Below are positions 26,533 through 35,180 of a DNA stretch of 64,000 nucleotides, in pieces. The stretch is from Sulfurospirillum barnesii SES-3 (GTDB lineage Bacteria > Campylobacterota > Campylobacteria > Campylobacterales > Sulfurospirillaceae): assembly GCF_000265295.1 (NCBI RefSeq), contig NC_018002.1, positions 1,674,001 to 1,738,000 of the forward strand, written 5' to 3'. Position numbers and translations under genes: made by a program. The notes beneath the pieces are model-generated. The model was given only the letters and a program-made list of their open reading frames with translations, was not told the DNA's origin and made no database searches. Numbering within the stretch: position 1 is the stretch's first letter; each line of letters starts with the position of its first letter.

Positions 26533-27227
26533 GTTCGAAAACTCCTTTGTCTAAATCCTGAGCTTAAAAGTTGTTGGGTATAACTCGCTTTTGGATCATT
26601 TAAGACCTCATGCGTCATACCGTATTCCACCATACGCCCTTGCTGGATAATACCTATTTCTTCACACAGATTTTCTATGGTTGCGACATCATGCGTGACA
26701 AACAAAAGATCAAATCCGCAGCGTTCTTGCAATTGTTTAATCAAAGCAAGCACAACGGTTTTACTCTCTTCATCCAAGGCAGTAGTCGGCTCATCCAATA
26801 AAAGCAAACGTGGCGAAAGACTAAGCGCCATTGCGATAATAATACGTTGCAACTGCCCCCCACTTAGCTCTGATGGAAAGCGATCTAAAAAGTGCTCCTC
26901 TAAACCTACCATTTCCAAATAGCCACACGCCGCCTTACGTGATGCCATAAATTGTCTTTCAATCTTACTTAAAGGAGAGAGTGCCGTAAAAGGATTTTGA
27001 GGAACAAAGGCTATACTCTCCCCTCGTTGTAATGTATAGGAGGCATGATAGTCTAAGCTAACACTTAATTCACGAGGAAGCATCCCTAAGAGTGCTTTTA
27101 GGGTTAAACTTTTGCCACTACCACTCTCGCCAATGAAAGCAAATGAGCGTTCAAAGGAGAAGCTCACATTGAGTAAAACTTTCTCTTTGCTTTTAATTAA
27201 AAGCTCTTTACATGTAAAGCTCAACAT
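26529..27227 (-). CDS. ABC-transporter ATP-binding protein, oligopeptide/nickel type, without adjacent partners
   Basis: A 232-residue nucleotide-binding domain. Walker A is GESGSGKS at residues 33-40, followed by FVPQNPFTALSP (Q-loop), LSGGQLQRIIIAMAL (signature), LLLLDEPTTALDEES (Walker B and D-loop) and THDVATIENL (switch His). It is shorter than OppD or OppF because it lacks the C-terminal extension. No permease or binding protein lies next to it: neighbours are bioF and the PBP1A gene, both overlapping it by 4-7 bases. Its partner is therefore unknown. TTTACATGTAAA at 27207-27218 encodes TCK at residues 5-7. Confidence 0.88.
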   Translation of the reverse strand: MLSFTCKELLIKSKEKVLLNVSFSFERSFAFIGESGSGKSLTLKALLGMLPRELSVSLDYHASYTLQRGESIAFVPQNPFTALSPLSKIERQFMASRKAACGYLEMVGLEEHFLDRFPSELSGGQLQRIIIAMALSLSPRLLLLDEPTTALDEESKTVVLALIKQLQERCGFDLLFVTHDVATIENLCEEIGIIQQGRMVEYGMTHEVLNDPKASYTQQLLSSGFRQRSFRT

Positions 27228-28315
27228 TTTTCCTTTTGAATCACATTACAAAGAGATTCCAATGCTTCTGCTGATTCACCCAATCTAGGAATCAAGCGCA
27301 ATATAGGCTTTAAAACCGTAGGCGGGCGAATGGCACCGACCAAAAAACCTTTCTGAATGAATCTCTCTTGCACCGCAAGAGCATCACACCCCGCATCAAG
27401 TGTATAAGCACAAATGAGCCCTTGCATGTTTATACCTAAACCCTCAGCAATAATCCTTTGACGTTTAGCAATCTCTTTTTTGATAGACTCTTTATGTCTC
27501 AAAAGGTATAAAAATCCTTGATACCCAAGCGCAATATCAAACAAAGAGGGAGCGGTTGTATAAATCATCGCTTTGGCACGGTTTTGCAGAAATTCTGCAA
27601 TGTGATTAGAACATAAAATATACGCCCCATAACTGCCAAGTGCTTTTCCAAGCGTTCCCATTTTGATGTGATTTGCCTCTGGAGTGATGTTAAACAGATC
27701 AAAGACACCTCGTAAATTCTCACCCAAAACACCTACACTGTGCGCTTCATCCACAATTAAGAGCGCATTGTAACGGTTCGCCACCTCAAAAATTTCACGA
27801 TTGAGTAGGTCCCCACTCATAGAATAAATACCCTCAACCGCAATAATAATGCGATTATGCGTATGGGTATTAATGAGATGTTCCAAATGGTTTGCGTCAT
27901 TGTGAGTAAAAAGTAACACTTGCGCATCAATTGTTTTTGAAGCAACCATACCACTGGCATGATACTCTTCATCTAAAATCAATAGGTCTTTTTTACGAGG
28001 CAATGCTTCAATGAGTGAAAAATTGGCTAAAAAGCCACTCCCACACACCATAGCCGCTTCAAAGCCATTGGTGCGTGCTACAAACTCTTCAAATGTTTGA
28101 TGAATCGGATGATACCCATTGACAACCATAGACGCTTTAGGCGCATGGCTTTTATACATGCTAACCTGTGTTACCGCACGCTCAAAAAGTTTTTTATTCT
28201 CTGCCAATCCTAAATAATCATTGGAGCTAAAATCCGCCAAAGATTCATCGTATAGATGGCGTGTTCGTATACGATTGGACTTAGCAAGTGCGCTTAATTC
28301 ATTTTGATACATCAT
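27221..28315 (-). CDS. bioF: 8-amino-7-oxononanoate synthase
   Basis: BioF condenses pimeloyl thioester with alanine in biotin synthesis. The 364-residue PLP enzyme has FSSNDYLGLAENKKL, MVCGSGFLANFSLIE, VEGIYSMSGDLLNR, LIVDEAHSVGVLGE and MGTLGKALGSYGAYI with the Schiff-base Lys. The C-terminal substrate region VGAIRPPTVL is intact. Another alpha-oxoamine synthase is conceivable, but the GAIRPPTV motif favours BioF. It overlaps maf by 4 bases. Confidence 0.88.
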   Translation of the reverse strand: MMYQNELSALAKSNRIRTRHLYDESLADFSSNDYLGLAENKKLFERAVTQVSMYKSHAPKASMVVNGYHPIHQTFEEFVARTNGFEAAMVCGSGFLANFSLIEALPRKKDLLILDEEYHASGMVASKTIDAQVLLFTHNDANHLEHLINTHTHNRIIIAVEGIYSMSGDLLNREIFEVANRYNALLIVDEAHSVGVLGENLRGVFDLFNITPEANHIKMGTLGKALGSYGAYILCSNHIAEFLQNRAKAMIYTTAPSLFDIALGYQGFLYLLRHKESIKKEIAKRQRIIAEGLGINMQGLICAYTLDAGCDALAVQERFIQKGFLVGAIRPPTVLKPILRLIPRLGESAEALESLCNVIQKEKC

Positions 28316-28869
28316 GAATGGGATAAAAAAGGTATGAGCTTTTCAATGCTAAGCCCCATAGCAGTACTTTGCAATCCTACGACCTCTTTAATATACGATT
28401 TGCAAAATCCTTCAACCATACATGCCCCTGCTTTTCCTTTCCATTCTTCCCCTTGCAAATAAGCTTCAAGGGATGCTTTATCAAACGGTCTAAAAAGGTA
28501 ATGTGTTGCACTAAGATCTATAAGTTCAAAGGTTTTGGATTTATACATCATGCAGGTTAAAATACTCACGGTATTACCACTTTGAAGCGTTAAAATACGT
28601 CTAGCATCCTCTACATTTTTGGCTTTTCGTAAAATTTCTCTATTTGCAGTGACAACGGTATCGGCACATAATACAGGAAGCTCTAAATCATAATGTTCCA
28701 AGTAACTTTGCATCTTTCCCTTCGTCGCATGATAAACAAAATGGGCAGGCTCTGAGATACAAAGTTGTTCTTCATCAAAACCACACTCCCTTTGAATAAA
28801 AGCAATCCCATGCGCTTTTAATATTTCAGCACGGGTGGGTGAACTAGAGCCTAAAACAATATGTTGCAT
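28312..28869 (-). CDS. maf: Maf-family nucleoside triphosphate pyrophosphatase
   Basis: Maf hydrolyses non-canonical or modified nucleotides to monophosphates. The 185-residue protein opens with VLGSSSPTRAEILKAHGI, the family N-terminal motif, and has PVLCADTVVTANREILRKAKN and KAGACMVEGFCKSYIKEVVG, in place of the usual GKAGAY-x-QG. It lies between bioF and a small membrane protein gene. alaS follows upstream as in H. pylori HP1240-HP1241. Confidence 0.88.
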   Translation of the reverse strand: MQHIVLGSSSPTRAEILKAHGIAFIQRECGFDEEQLCISEPAHFVYHATKGKMQSYLEHYDLELPVLCADTVVTANREILRKAKNVEDARRILTLQSGNTVSILTCMMYKSKTFELIDLSATHYLFRPFDKASLEAYLQGEEWKGKAGACMVEGFCKSYIKEVVGLQSTAMGLSIEKLIPFLSHS

Positions 28870-28871
28870 GC

Positions 28872-29369
28872 TTAAAACCCTCGTAAAATAACGCCAAAAT
28901 AAGCAGAAATGGCTGCTAAAAGAAGATTGAGAGGGATAAGGTAACGAACAATTAAAACCACATCTTCTTCTACTTCGATATAATTTTCTTCCACTAAACC
29001 TTTTTTTGCTCTTCGGTATTTTAAATACATATAAATCATATTAAACGCAATAAATGTCCACAATGCCTCTTTGGTGTGAACCATCACATTGGTAATGGGA
29101 TTGCCCCCTCGAAAACCTAAGCCTATATGCATAAAGACTGAAGTAAAAATAATGACGAGCATGATAGGTACAGAAAAAAACATATAACTACGTATAATTT
29201 TCATGCATGTTTCAAATCGCATTTTAATATCAGAGATCTTTTTTTGTACAGGATGCACCACAAAACGAATCATAAACATGCTACCAATAAGCAATGCTGA
29301 ACTTATGACATGAAAAAAAATAATGACCCTGCTGTAATCACTAAAACTTTCAATAAAAAAATCTCTCAT
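28872..29369 (-). CDS. Four-helix inner-membrane protein of unknown function
   Basis: A 165-residue membrane protein with four predicted helices: residues 14-36 (VIIFFHVISSALLIGSMFMI), 57-78 (FFSVPIMLVIIFTSVFMHI), 97-117 (WTFIAFNMIYMYL) and 142-162 (LNLLLAAISAYFGVIL). Histidines lie in the first two helices, a pattern seen in some CopD- or HemJ-like heme proteins, but I cannot assign it. It lies between alaS and maf with gaps under 10 bases, so it is part of that run. Confidence 0.75.
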   Translation of the reverse strand: MRDFFIESFSDYSRVIIFFHVISSALLIGSMFMIRFVVHPVQKKISDIKMRFETCMKIIRSYMFFSVPIMLVIIFTSVFMHIGLGFRGGNPITNVMVHTKEALWTFIAFNMIYMYLKYRRAKKGLVEENYIEVEEDVVLIVRYLIPLNLLLAAISAYFGVILRGF

Positions 29370-29377
29370 TTTAGACC

Positions 29378-31918
29378 TTAAAGAAGTGCTTTAGCATAGG
29401 CTAATGCAGCATTTTTAGCTTCTTCAATCCGTGAAGCATCTTTTCCACCAGCTTGTGCAAAATCATCTCTTCCTCCACCGCCACCGCCGACAATTGGAGC
29501 AATCTCTTTAATCCACGCCCCTGCTTTAATTGGCGCATTTTTAACGCCTGCTGCGATCAAGACTTTGTCATCTTTTACTTGCAATAAGAGCACAGCAACA
29601 GAGCTTTTTTCATTTTTCAAATCATCAATACGTGCTTTAATATCGCCAGCACCCAACACATCAACAATAAGTTCAACACCGTTTACATGTAAAGACTCAA
29701 CAGCTTTACCTGCTTGAGAATTCAGTGATTCTACTTCAACTTTAAGGGTTTTAATTTCTTCTTTAAGGCGGTTAATACCAATCAAAGGCTCTTTGTGTTT
29801 GACACTCTCTTTAATCATTTCAAGTTCAGAGCGTAAATTTTGTGCATATGCCAATGCTGCACTTCCACAAATGGCTTCAATACGACGCACACCTGCACTG
29901 ACACCGCTCTCTTTTAAAATAAAAAAACTTCCAATGTTCGCCACATTTTCCACATGTGTTCCACCACATAGCTCAATGCTGGCATCCCCAAAACTCACCA
30001 CACGTACTTCAGAGCCATATTTTTCACCAAAAAGAGCCATCGCTCCACTTGTTTTAGCCTCTTCAATATTCATCAATTTGGTTTCACCTGCAACACCACT
30101 GGCAATCACACGGTTTACAAACGCTTCAATAGCAGTTATTTCTTCACTGCTAAGTGCTTTTGGATGCGAAAAGTCAAAGCGAAGGCGCTCTTTCTCTACC
30201 AAACTTCCCGCTTGTGAGACATGCTCACCTAAAACGGTGCGAAGCGCACTGTGAAGAAGGTGTGTCGCACTGTGATGCTTTTCAATTTCCAAACGAGACA
30301 CATCAACCACAAGATGAACCTCATCGTTTACATGTAAAGGTTTTTCAAGTTCTACCAAAGAGAGATTGAGGTCAAAAAATTTCTTCGTATCAATGACTTT
30401 ACCATATCCTTTTATCTCACCCTCATCGCCACTTTGTCCACCGCTCATCGCATAAAAAGGAGTGGTTTCAAACATCACCCAACCATTTTCGTCTAAGCTT
30501 TGAACCTCTTTGAAGTTCTCATCAAGCAGTGCTAAGACTTTTGTTTTCGCTTCTTTTTGTGTGTAACCCACAAAGGTGTTTACGCCAAATTTTTCAAGAA
30601 GGGGTTTAAACTCACCTTGGGTTGCCTTATCGCCACTGCCTTTCCATGAGGCTTTGGAACGTGCTTTTTGCTCCGCCATCAAAGCTTCAAACTCCGCTTC
30701 GTTGACGCTTAAACCTTTTTCTCTGAGCATATCCGCTGTGAGATCAAGAGGGAAACCATAGGTATCGTAAAGTTTAAACGCCACTTCGCCGCTAAACATC
30801 GTTTTGGTATTGGGGAGTTCTTTTTCAAAGAGTTCAAGTCCTGAAGCGATGGTCGTAAAGAAGCTCTCTTCTTCATTTTTGATCTGCTCTGCAATCACCT
30901 CTTTTTTAGCGACAAGGTACGGGTACTGTTTGCCCATAAGATCACATAAAGTATCTAAGAGCTTGTACATAAACGGCTCACGAAGTCCTAGCAAATAACC
31001 ATGTCGAACCGCTCGGCGTAAAATTCTTCGAAGTACATACCCACGACCCACGCGACCAAAGGTGGTTCCTTGTGCGACCAAAAATGAAACCGCACGAATA
31101 TGATCGGCGATCACACGGTAACTCGCACCCGTTGCATACGCATACGGCTTTCTGCACAACTCTGCCACTTTGTTTGTTAAAGGAATAAAGAGTGAAGAGT
31201 CATAGTTACTAAAAACGCCCTCTTTCACCGCTGTTACACGTTCTAATCCCATACCTGTGTCAATGGAAGGTTTTGGAAGAGGATGAAGCACACCAGAAGC
31301 ATCTCGCTCGTACTGCATAAAAACAAGGTTCCAAATCTCTAAGAAACGGTCTCCGTCTCCTCCCATGTAATCCTCAGGCGTATTAAAGTTCTCAGCTCCC
31401 TGATCGATGAAGATTTCGCTGCACGGACCACATGGTCCCGTATCGCCCATTTGCCAGAAGTTGTCTTTATCGCCAAAACGCATAATGCGACTCGCATCGA
31501 TGTGTTTTTTCCAAATCGCCTCAGCCTCATCATCGCTCTCATGAACGGTTACCCAAAGTTTTTCTTTAGGAAGTTTAAGCACTTCGGTCACAAATTCCCA
31601 CGCATGAGAGATGGCATCTTCTTTAAAATAATCACCAAAAGAGAAGTTTCCAAGCATTTCAAAAAAGGTGTGATGGCGCGCTGTGTAGCCGACATTGTCA
31701 AGATCATTGTGTTTACCACCAGCCCTGATACATGTCTGACACGTTGTCGCACGTGGAGGGTTGGGACGAGGCACTTCGCCTGTAAAAACACTCTTAAAAG
31801 GAACCATGCCTGCGTTGGTAAATAACAAGGTTGCATCATCTGGTACCAAAGGAGAACTCTCAATCACCTTATGACCTTTTTGTTCAAAAAACTTTAAAAA
31901 CTCAGCTCTAACATCCAT
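29378..31918 (-). CDS. alaS: Alanyl-tRNA synthetase
   Basis: An 846-residue synthetase of usual length. The N-terminal class II catalytic core has [13 protein letters not shown] and [19 protein letters not shown]. The editing domain has [12 protein letters not shown] and the CGGTH zinc motif, and the C-terminal glycine-rich segment is [18 protein letters not shown]. It is the first gene of a minus-strand run to PBP1A. Two TTTACATGTAAA copies (29682 and 30327) encode LHVN. Confidence 0.97.
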   Translation of the reverse strand: MDVRAEFLKFFEQKGHKVIESSPLVPDDATLLFTNAGMVPFKSVFTGEVPRPNPPRATTCQTCIRAGGKHNDLDNVGYTARHHTFFEMLGNFSFGDYFKEDAISHAWEFVTEVLKLPKEKLWVTVHESDDEAEAIWKKHIDASRIMRFGDKDNFWQMGDTGPCGPCSEIFIDQGAENFNTPEDYMGGDGDRFLEIWNLVFMQYERDASGVLHPLPKPSIDTGMGLERVTAVKEGVFSNYDSSLFIPLTNKVAELCRKPYAYATGASYRVIADHIRAVSFLVAQGTTFGRVGRGYVLRRILRRAVRHGYLLGLREPFMYKLLDTLCDLMGKQYPYLVAKKEVIAEQIKNEEESFFTTIASGLELFEKELPNTKTMFSGEVAFKLYDTYGFPLDLTADMLREKGLSVNEAEFEALMAEQKARSKASWKGSGDKATQGEFKPLLEKFGVNTFVGYTQKEAKTKVLALLDENFKEVQSLDENGWVMFETTPFYAMSGGQSGDEGEIKGYGKVIDTKKFFDLNLSLVELEKPLHVNDEVHLVVDVSRLEIEKHHSATHLLHSALRTVLGEHVSQAGSLVEKERLRFDFSHPKALSSEEITAIEAFVNRVIASGVAGETKLMNIEEAKTSGAMALFGEKYGSEVRVVSFGDASIELCGGTHVENVANIGSFFILKESGVSAGVRRIEAICGSAALAYAQNLRSELEMIKESVKHKEPLIGINRLKEEIKTLKVEVESLNSQAGKAVESLHVNGVELIVDVLGAGDIKARIDDLKNEKSSVAVLLLQVKDDKVLIAAGVKNAPIKAGAWIKEIAPIVGGGGGGRDDFAQAGGKDASRIEEAKNAALAYAKALL

Positions 31919-31990
31919 ATTTTCGTCCTATTTTATTATCAAAAATTCATCTATTTTAGCCAAAAAACCTAAAGGCTATCATTAAACGCT

Positions 31991-33943
31991 CTACAGTGTA
32001 CACGTCTCGTTCAAACGGTATCCAACAGCCCACCATCCTAGCACAAGAATAATCGCCCCTAAAAAACCATTAAAGGTTAAAAGGCAAAAAAGCCCCATTA
32101 TCATAGCAAGCATCCCTAAAATATAACTTCCAGAAAGCACACTAAAGATGGCAACCAAACTCCCAAAAAGCCCTATATAATTGAGATAAATCACCTTCCC
32201 CAACATCGCTCTAAATTGACAGATGGGAAGCATAGCATCTGCGGCACAGATTCCAATGAGAGATTCTTTGACATAAACACCCTCTTTGATTAAAACAAAT
32301 AAAAGAGCACTAGCAATCAATACTAAAAAGCTTTTCGTAATTCCACATAACCGTGTTTTAGAAAGCCATAATGTTGAGCCAAACATCACCACTAAAATCA
32401 CCCAATTCAGCGCAAATCCATTACGGGCACTCTCTTGCAATAAAACAGCCAAAGCAGCGACAAACAGTGCCAAGCCACTGACTTTTTCCATCAATCCATT
32501 TAATTCCAAACGCTCTGTACTCACATATGCAACGGCATACGTAATGGCAATAATGGCTAATGTACCTAATTCAAAATTTAAATACCGTCCGTCAAATGCC
32601 AAGGAAAGCGCCATTATTAGGACGATACTGACACTTAAAAGATGCAAAGCATCTTCCCAAAACGTCTCTGCTTTAGGCTCTCCTAGCGTAATAACATTCA
32701 TAAAACGTGCCATAGAACCACGAAGGCTTATCTCTTCGGTGATAAGAAATTGAACCAATTTAAGCCATAAAATAAACGCCACACTCAAACAGATAATCGC
32801 CCAAACATACTCTAAGGTATTGCGAGAGACAATCCAATACATATTGGCTTGCCATATGAGTGCTACAGCGCCTCCAAACAAGCTTGCAAACCATACAGGT
32901 GCTTTTTTACATGTACACGTAGGAATTCCCCATAACCAAATCAATCCAACCAGTGAAAGCATAAAGCTTCCCGCAAACAGCCAAAGGGCATTGGGGAAAT
33001 TAGAAACAAATCCATGCAAAATATGCTTATCCATACGCTCTGCATCAAAGAGACCCCAATATCCACCCACAGCACCTTCACTGATGCGTTTCCACGGCTG
33101 ATCAAAGGCCTCAATAAAATTATATTTCCAGCCATTTTCCTCAGCCATTTTTACAAAACCTCTCGTAAAAATCGCTTGATTGACAGCACTTGGATAGGCT
33201 CCCTCTCGCATTCGCCCCTCGCTTGGCCATCCCGTCTCTCCAATGACAATCTCTTTATTGGATATTTTTTGACTCATTTCGTTGTAAATATTCTTTACAT
33301 GTAAAAGTGCTTTATCAACGCTAATTGGCTTGTCTTCCCAATAGGGCAAAATGTGAATCGTCACACGATCTACCGAGGGAGCAATCTCAGGGTGTTTATT
33401 CCAAAATTCCCAAACATCCGCATACGTTACCACCATATCAGGCAACGCTTCTTTCACACGTTCAATATAATCTACCAGCTGCGAAGCACTCACATCCCGA
33501 CGTAAAAGTGCCTCATTACCAACAATAATCGTTTCAACATCTTCTTGATACTCTTTAGCCAACGCAATGACCGTATCAATCTCTTTTTGCGTGAGGCTTG
33601 CATCACTGCTGACCCATGCCCCTAGCCACAGTTTTAAACCATTTTTACGAGCTATTGCAGGTAGCTCTTCCAAACCAACACTCGAATAGGTACGAATGCA
33701 TTTGGTGAGGGTTGAAAGTTTTGCTAAATCATTCTCCATCTGCTCTTTGGAGGGACGAAAACCCTTTGGAATATCAAAAGGTGAGTCATCTTTACCAAAA
33801 GGGGCATAAGAGAGGCATTGTAATTTCACATCATCAGGTAAGGTTATCAGATCACTAGAAGGCTTTGCCATCCAAAACCAAAACAGACCTAAAGATAAAA
33901 ACATTGTGAGGTAGAAAAGAACGATTTTAAAGGCATGCGTCAT
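31991..33943 (-). CDS. GH17-like glycoside hydrolase/transglycosylase domain fused to an ~11-helix membrane domain
   Basis: About 650 residues. One membrane helix at the N-terminus leads to an outer-face domain of about 280 residues with the GH17 pattern: TIIVGNEALLRRD, whose Glu would be the acid/base, and IVIGETGWPSEG, whose Glu matches the GH17 nucleophile. GH17 enzymes act on beta-1,3-glucans. From about residue 325 on there are about 11 hydrophobic helices with no motif I recognise. Together it may remodel or export a glucan. The ATG at 33943 is chosen over an in-frame TTG at 33973 because GGGAG lies 10 bases ahead of it. Confidence 0.8.
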   Translation of the reverse strand: MTHAFKIVLFYLTMFLSLGLFWFWMAKPSSDLITLPDDVKLQCLSYAPFGKDDSPFDIPKGFRPSKEQMENDLAKLSTLTKCIRTYSSVGLEELPAIARKNGLKLWLGAWVSSDASLTQKEIDTVIALAKEYQEDVETIIVGNEALLRRDVSASQLVDYIERVKEALPDMVVTYADVWEFWNKHPEIAPSVDRVTIHILPYWEDKPISVDKALLHVKNIYNEMSQKISNKEIVIGETGWPSEGRMREGAYPSAVNQAIFTRGFVKMAEENGWKYNFIEAFDQPWKRISEGAVGGYWGLFDAERMDKHILHGFVSNFPNALWLFAGSFMLSLVGLIWLWGIPTCTCKKAPVWFASLFGGAVALIWQANMYWIVSRNTLEYVWAIICLSVAFILWLKLVQFLITEEISLRGSMARFMNVITLGEPKAETFWEDALHLLSVSIVLIMALSLAFDGRYLNFELGTLAIIAITYAVAYVSTERLELNGLMEKVSGLALFVAALAVLLQESARNGFALNWVILVVMFGSTLWLSKTRLCGITKSFLVLIASALLFVLIKEGVYVKESLIGICAADAMLPICQFRAMLGKVIYLNYIGLFGSLVAIFSVLSGSYILGMLAMIMGLFCLLTFNGFLGAIILVLGWWAVGYRLNETCTL

Positions 33944-33972
33944 ACAAAATGCTCCCAATATAAAATGAGGCA

Positions 33973-33978
33973 ATTATA
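33973..33978 (-). promoter_or_regulatory. Candidate -10 element for the GH17 gene
   Basis: On the minus strand TATAAT in TTTTGTATAATTGCC lies 30 bases before the preferred ATG at 33943. A TTACATGTAA copy at 34000-34009 falls just upstream of where the -35 would be. Confidence 0.5.
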
Positions 33979-34059
33979 CAAAAAAGGAGTTTAAAGCCTT
34001 TACATGTAACCGTTGTTTTCTTTTCTATGCTAGACTTTTACATGTAAAAGGAATCAACA

Positions 34060-34239
34060 ATGGCAAAATGTAAACCACTCTGTGCACTCAAAAAAGATGA
34101 CGTAAAAAGCATGATGAAAAAACTTATTAAAATCGTCTCAAAACCGACGTTTATTTGTGAAAAATGTGCTCGTGTTGCAAACGATGAAGACTATTTGTGC
34201 CATGGTATAGCACTTAAAACGAAAAAGGAGAAGAAATAA
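34060..34239 (+). CDS. Small 59-residue cysteine-rich protein upstream of hemH
   Basis: A short reading frame starting MAKCKPLCALKKDDVK and ending in a lysine-rich tail. Cysteines are at residues 4, 8, 33, 36 and 47, with CEKC as a CxxC and CH at 47-48, so metal binding is likely. GGA of AAAAGGAATC lies about 10 bases before the ATG. Its stop is two bases before the hemH start, so the genes are almost certainly co-transcribed. A TTTACATGTAAA copy (34037-34048) lies directly upstream. I do not know the family; a role in iron or heme handling is only a guess from its neighbour. Confidence 0.75.
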   Translation: MAKCKPLCALKKDDVKSMMKKLIKIVSKPTFICEKCARVANDEDYLCHGIALKTKKEKK

Positions 34240-34241
34240 AA

Positions 34242-35180
34242 ATGGCACAAAAAGCACTCATCCTCCTCAATATGGGAGGGCCTAATAATCTGCAAGAGGT
34301 AGAACTTTTCCTCAGCAATATGTTCAATGATAAAAATATCATCACCACAAAAAGTACCCTTCTAAGACGCTTTATTGCTTTTATGATCACTGCTTCACGC
34401 ACCAAAAAAGCACAAGCCAATTATGCCAAACTTGGAGGTAAATCGCCTCTTGTAGGATACACGCAAAAGCTCGTCGCTAAAGTGCAAAAAAAACTCCCTT
34501 CTTTACATGTAAGCTTTGCCATGCGCTACACACCTCCTTTTTGTGAGGGTGTCATTCGTGAATTAATCGCAAAAGAAATAAACGAAGTGCTTTTATTGCC
34601 ACTTTATCCACACTATTCAACAACAACAACAAAATCCTCTGTTGAAGATTTTATGGACGTTGCACACACACTTGGCTATCAAGGAAAGATCCGTGTGATT
34701 GAGCGTTTCTACGAGAATGCTTCTTACAATAACCTCATCGTTCATAAAATCAAAGAAGCATTAAAAGACAATGAAGCGCATCATGTAGAGCTTATCTTTT
34801 CAGCACACTCTCTGCCTCAAAAAATCGTCGACAAGGGTGATCCTTACCAAAAAGAGATTGAATTACATGTAAAGATTTTGAGTGAACTTTTGGAAAAGCA
34901 AGGGCTTCATTTTAAAGCGATTCATCTTGCGTATCAGTCTAAATTAGGACCTCTCAAATGGCTAGAACCCTCTTTAGAGCAAAAGCTCTCATCCCTTCAA
35001 AATAAAAATGCCCTCATTGTACCCCTCTCTTTTACCATTGATAATTCTGAAACAGAATTTGAGCTGAGTATGGAGTATGCAGAAGTAGCCCACCACTTAG
35101 GCTTTGAGCGCTATTTGGTGGCTAAATGCCCCAATGATGATGATGCGTTTGTGGCGTGTATTAAGGAACTTTGCTCTTAA
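34242..35180 (+). CDS. hemH: Ferrochelatase
   Basis: HemH inserts iron into protoporphyrin (or coproporphyrin) in heme synthesis. The 312-residue protein has ILLNMGGPNNLQEVELFL, LGGKSPLVGYTQ, LLPLYPHYSTTTT, LIFSAHSLPQKIVDKGDPY with the catalytic His, and the C-terminal FTIDNSETEFEL in place of the usual SEHIETL-type segment. Two TTACATGTAA copies (34503 and 34863) encode LHV. The end overlaps ftsI, which is convergent, by 20 bases. Confidence 0.94.
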   Translation: MAQKALILLNMGGPNNLQEVELFLSNMFNDKNIITTKSTLLRRFIAFMITASRTKKAQANYAKLGGKSPLVGYTQKLVAKVQKKLPSLHVSFAMRYTPPFCEGVIRELIAKEINEVLLLPLYPHYSTTTTKSSVEDFMDVAHTLGYQGKIRVIERFYENASYNNLIVHKIKEALKDNEAHHVELIFSAHSLPQKIVDKGDPYQKEIELHVKILSELLEKQGLHFKAIHLAYQSKLGPLKWLEPSLEQKLSSLQNKNALIVPLSFTIDNSETEFELSMEYAEVAHHLGFERYLVAKCPNDDDAFVACIKELCS

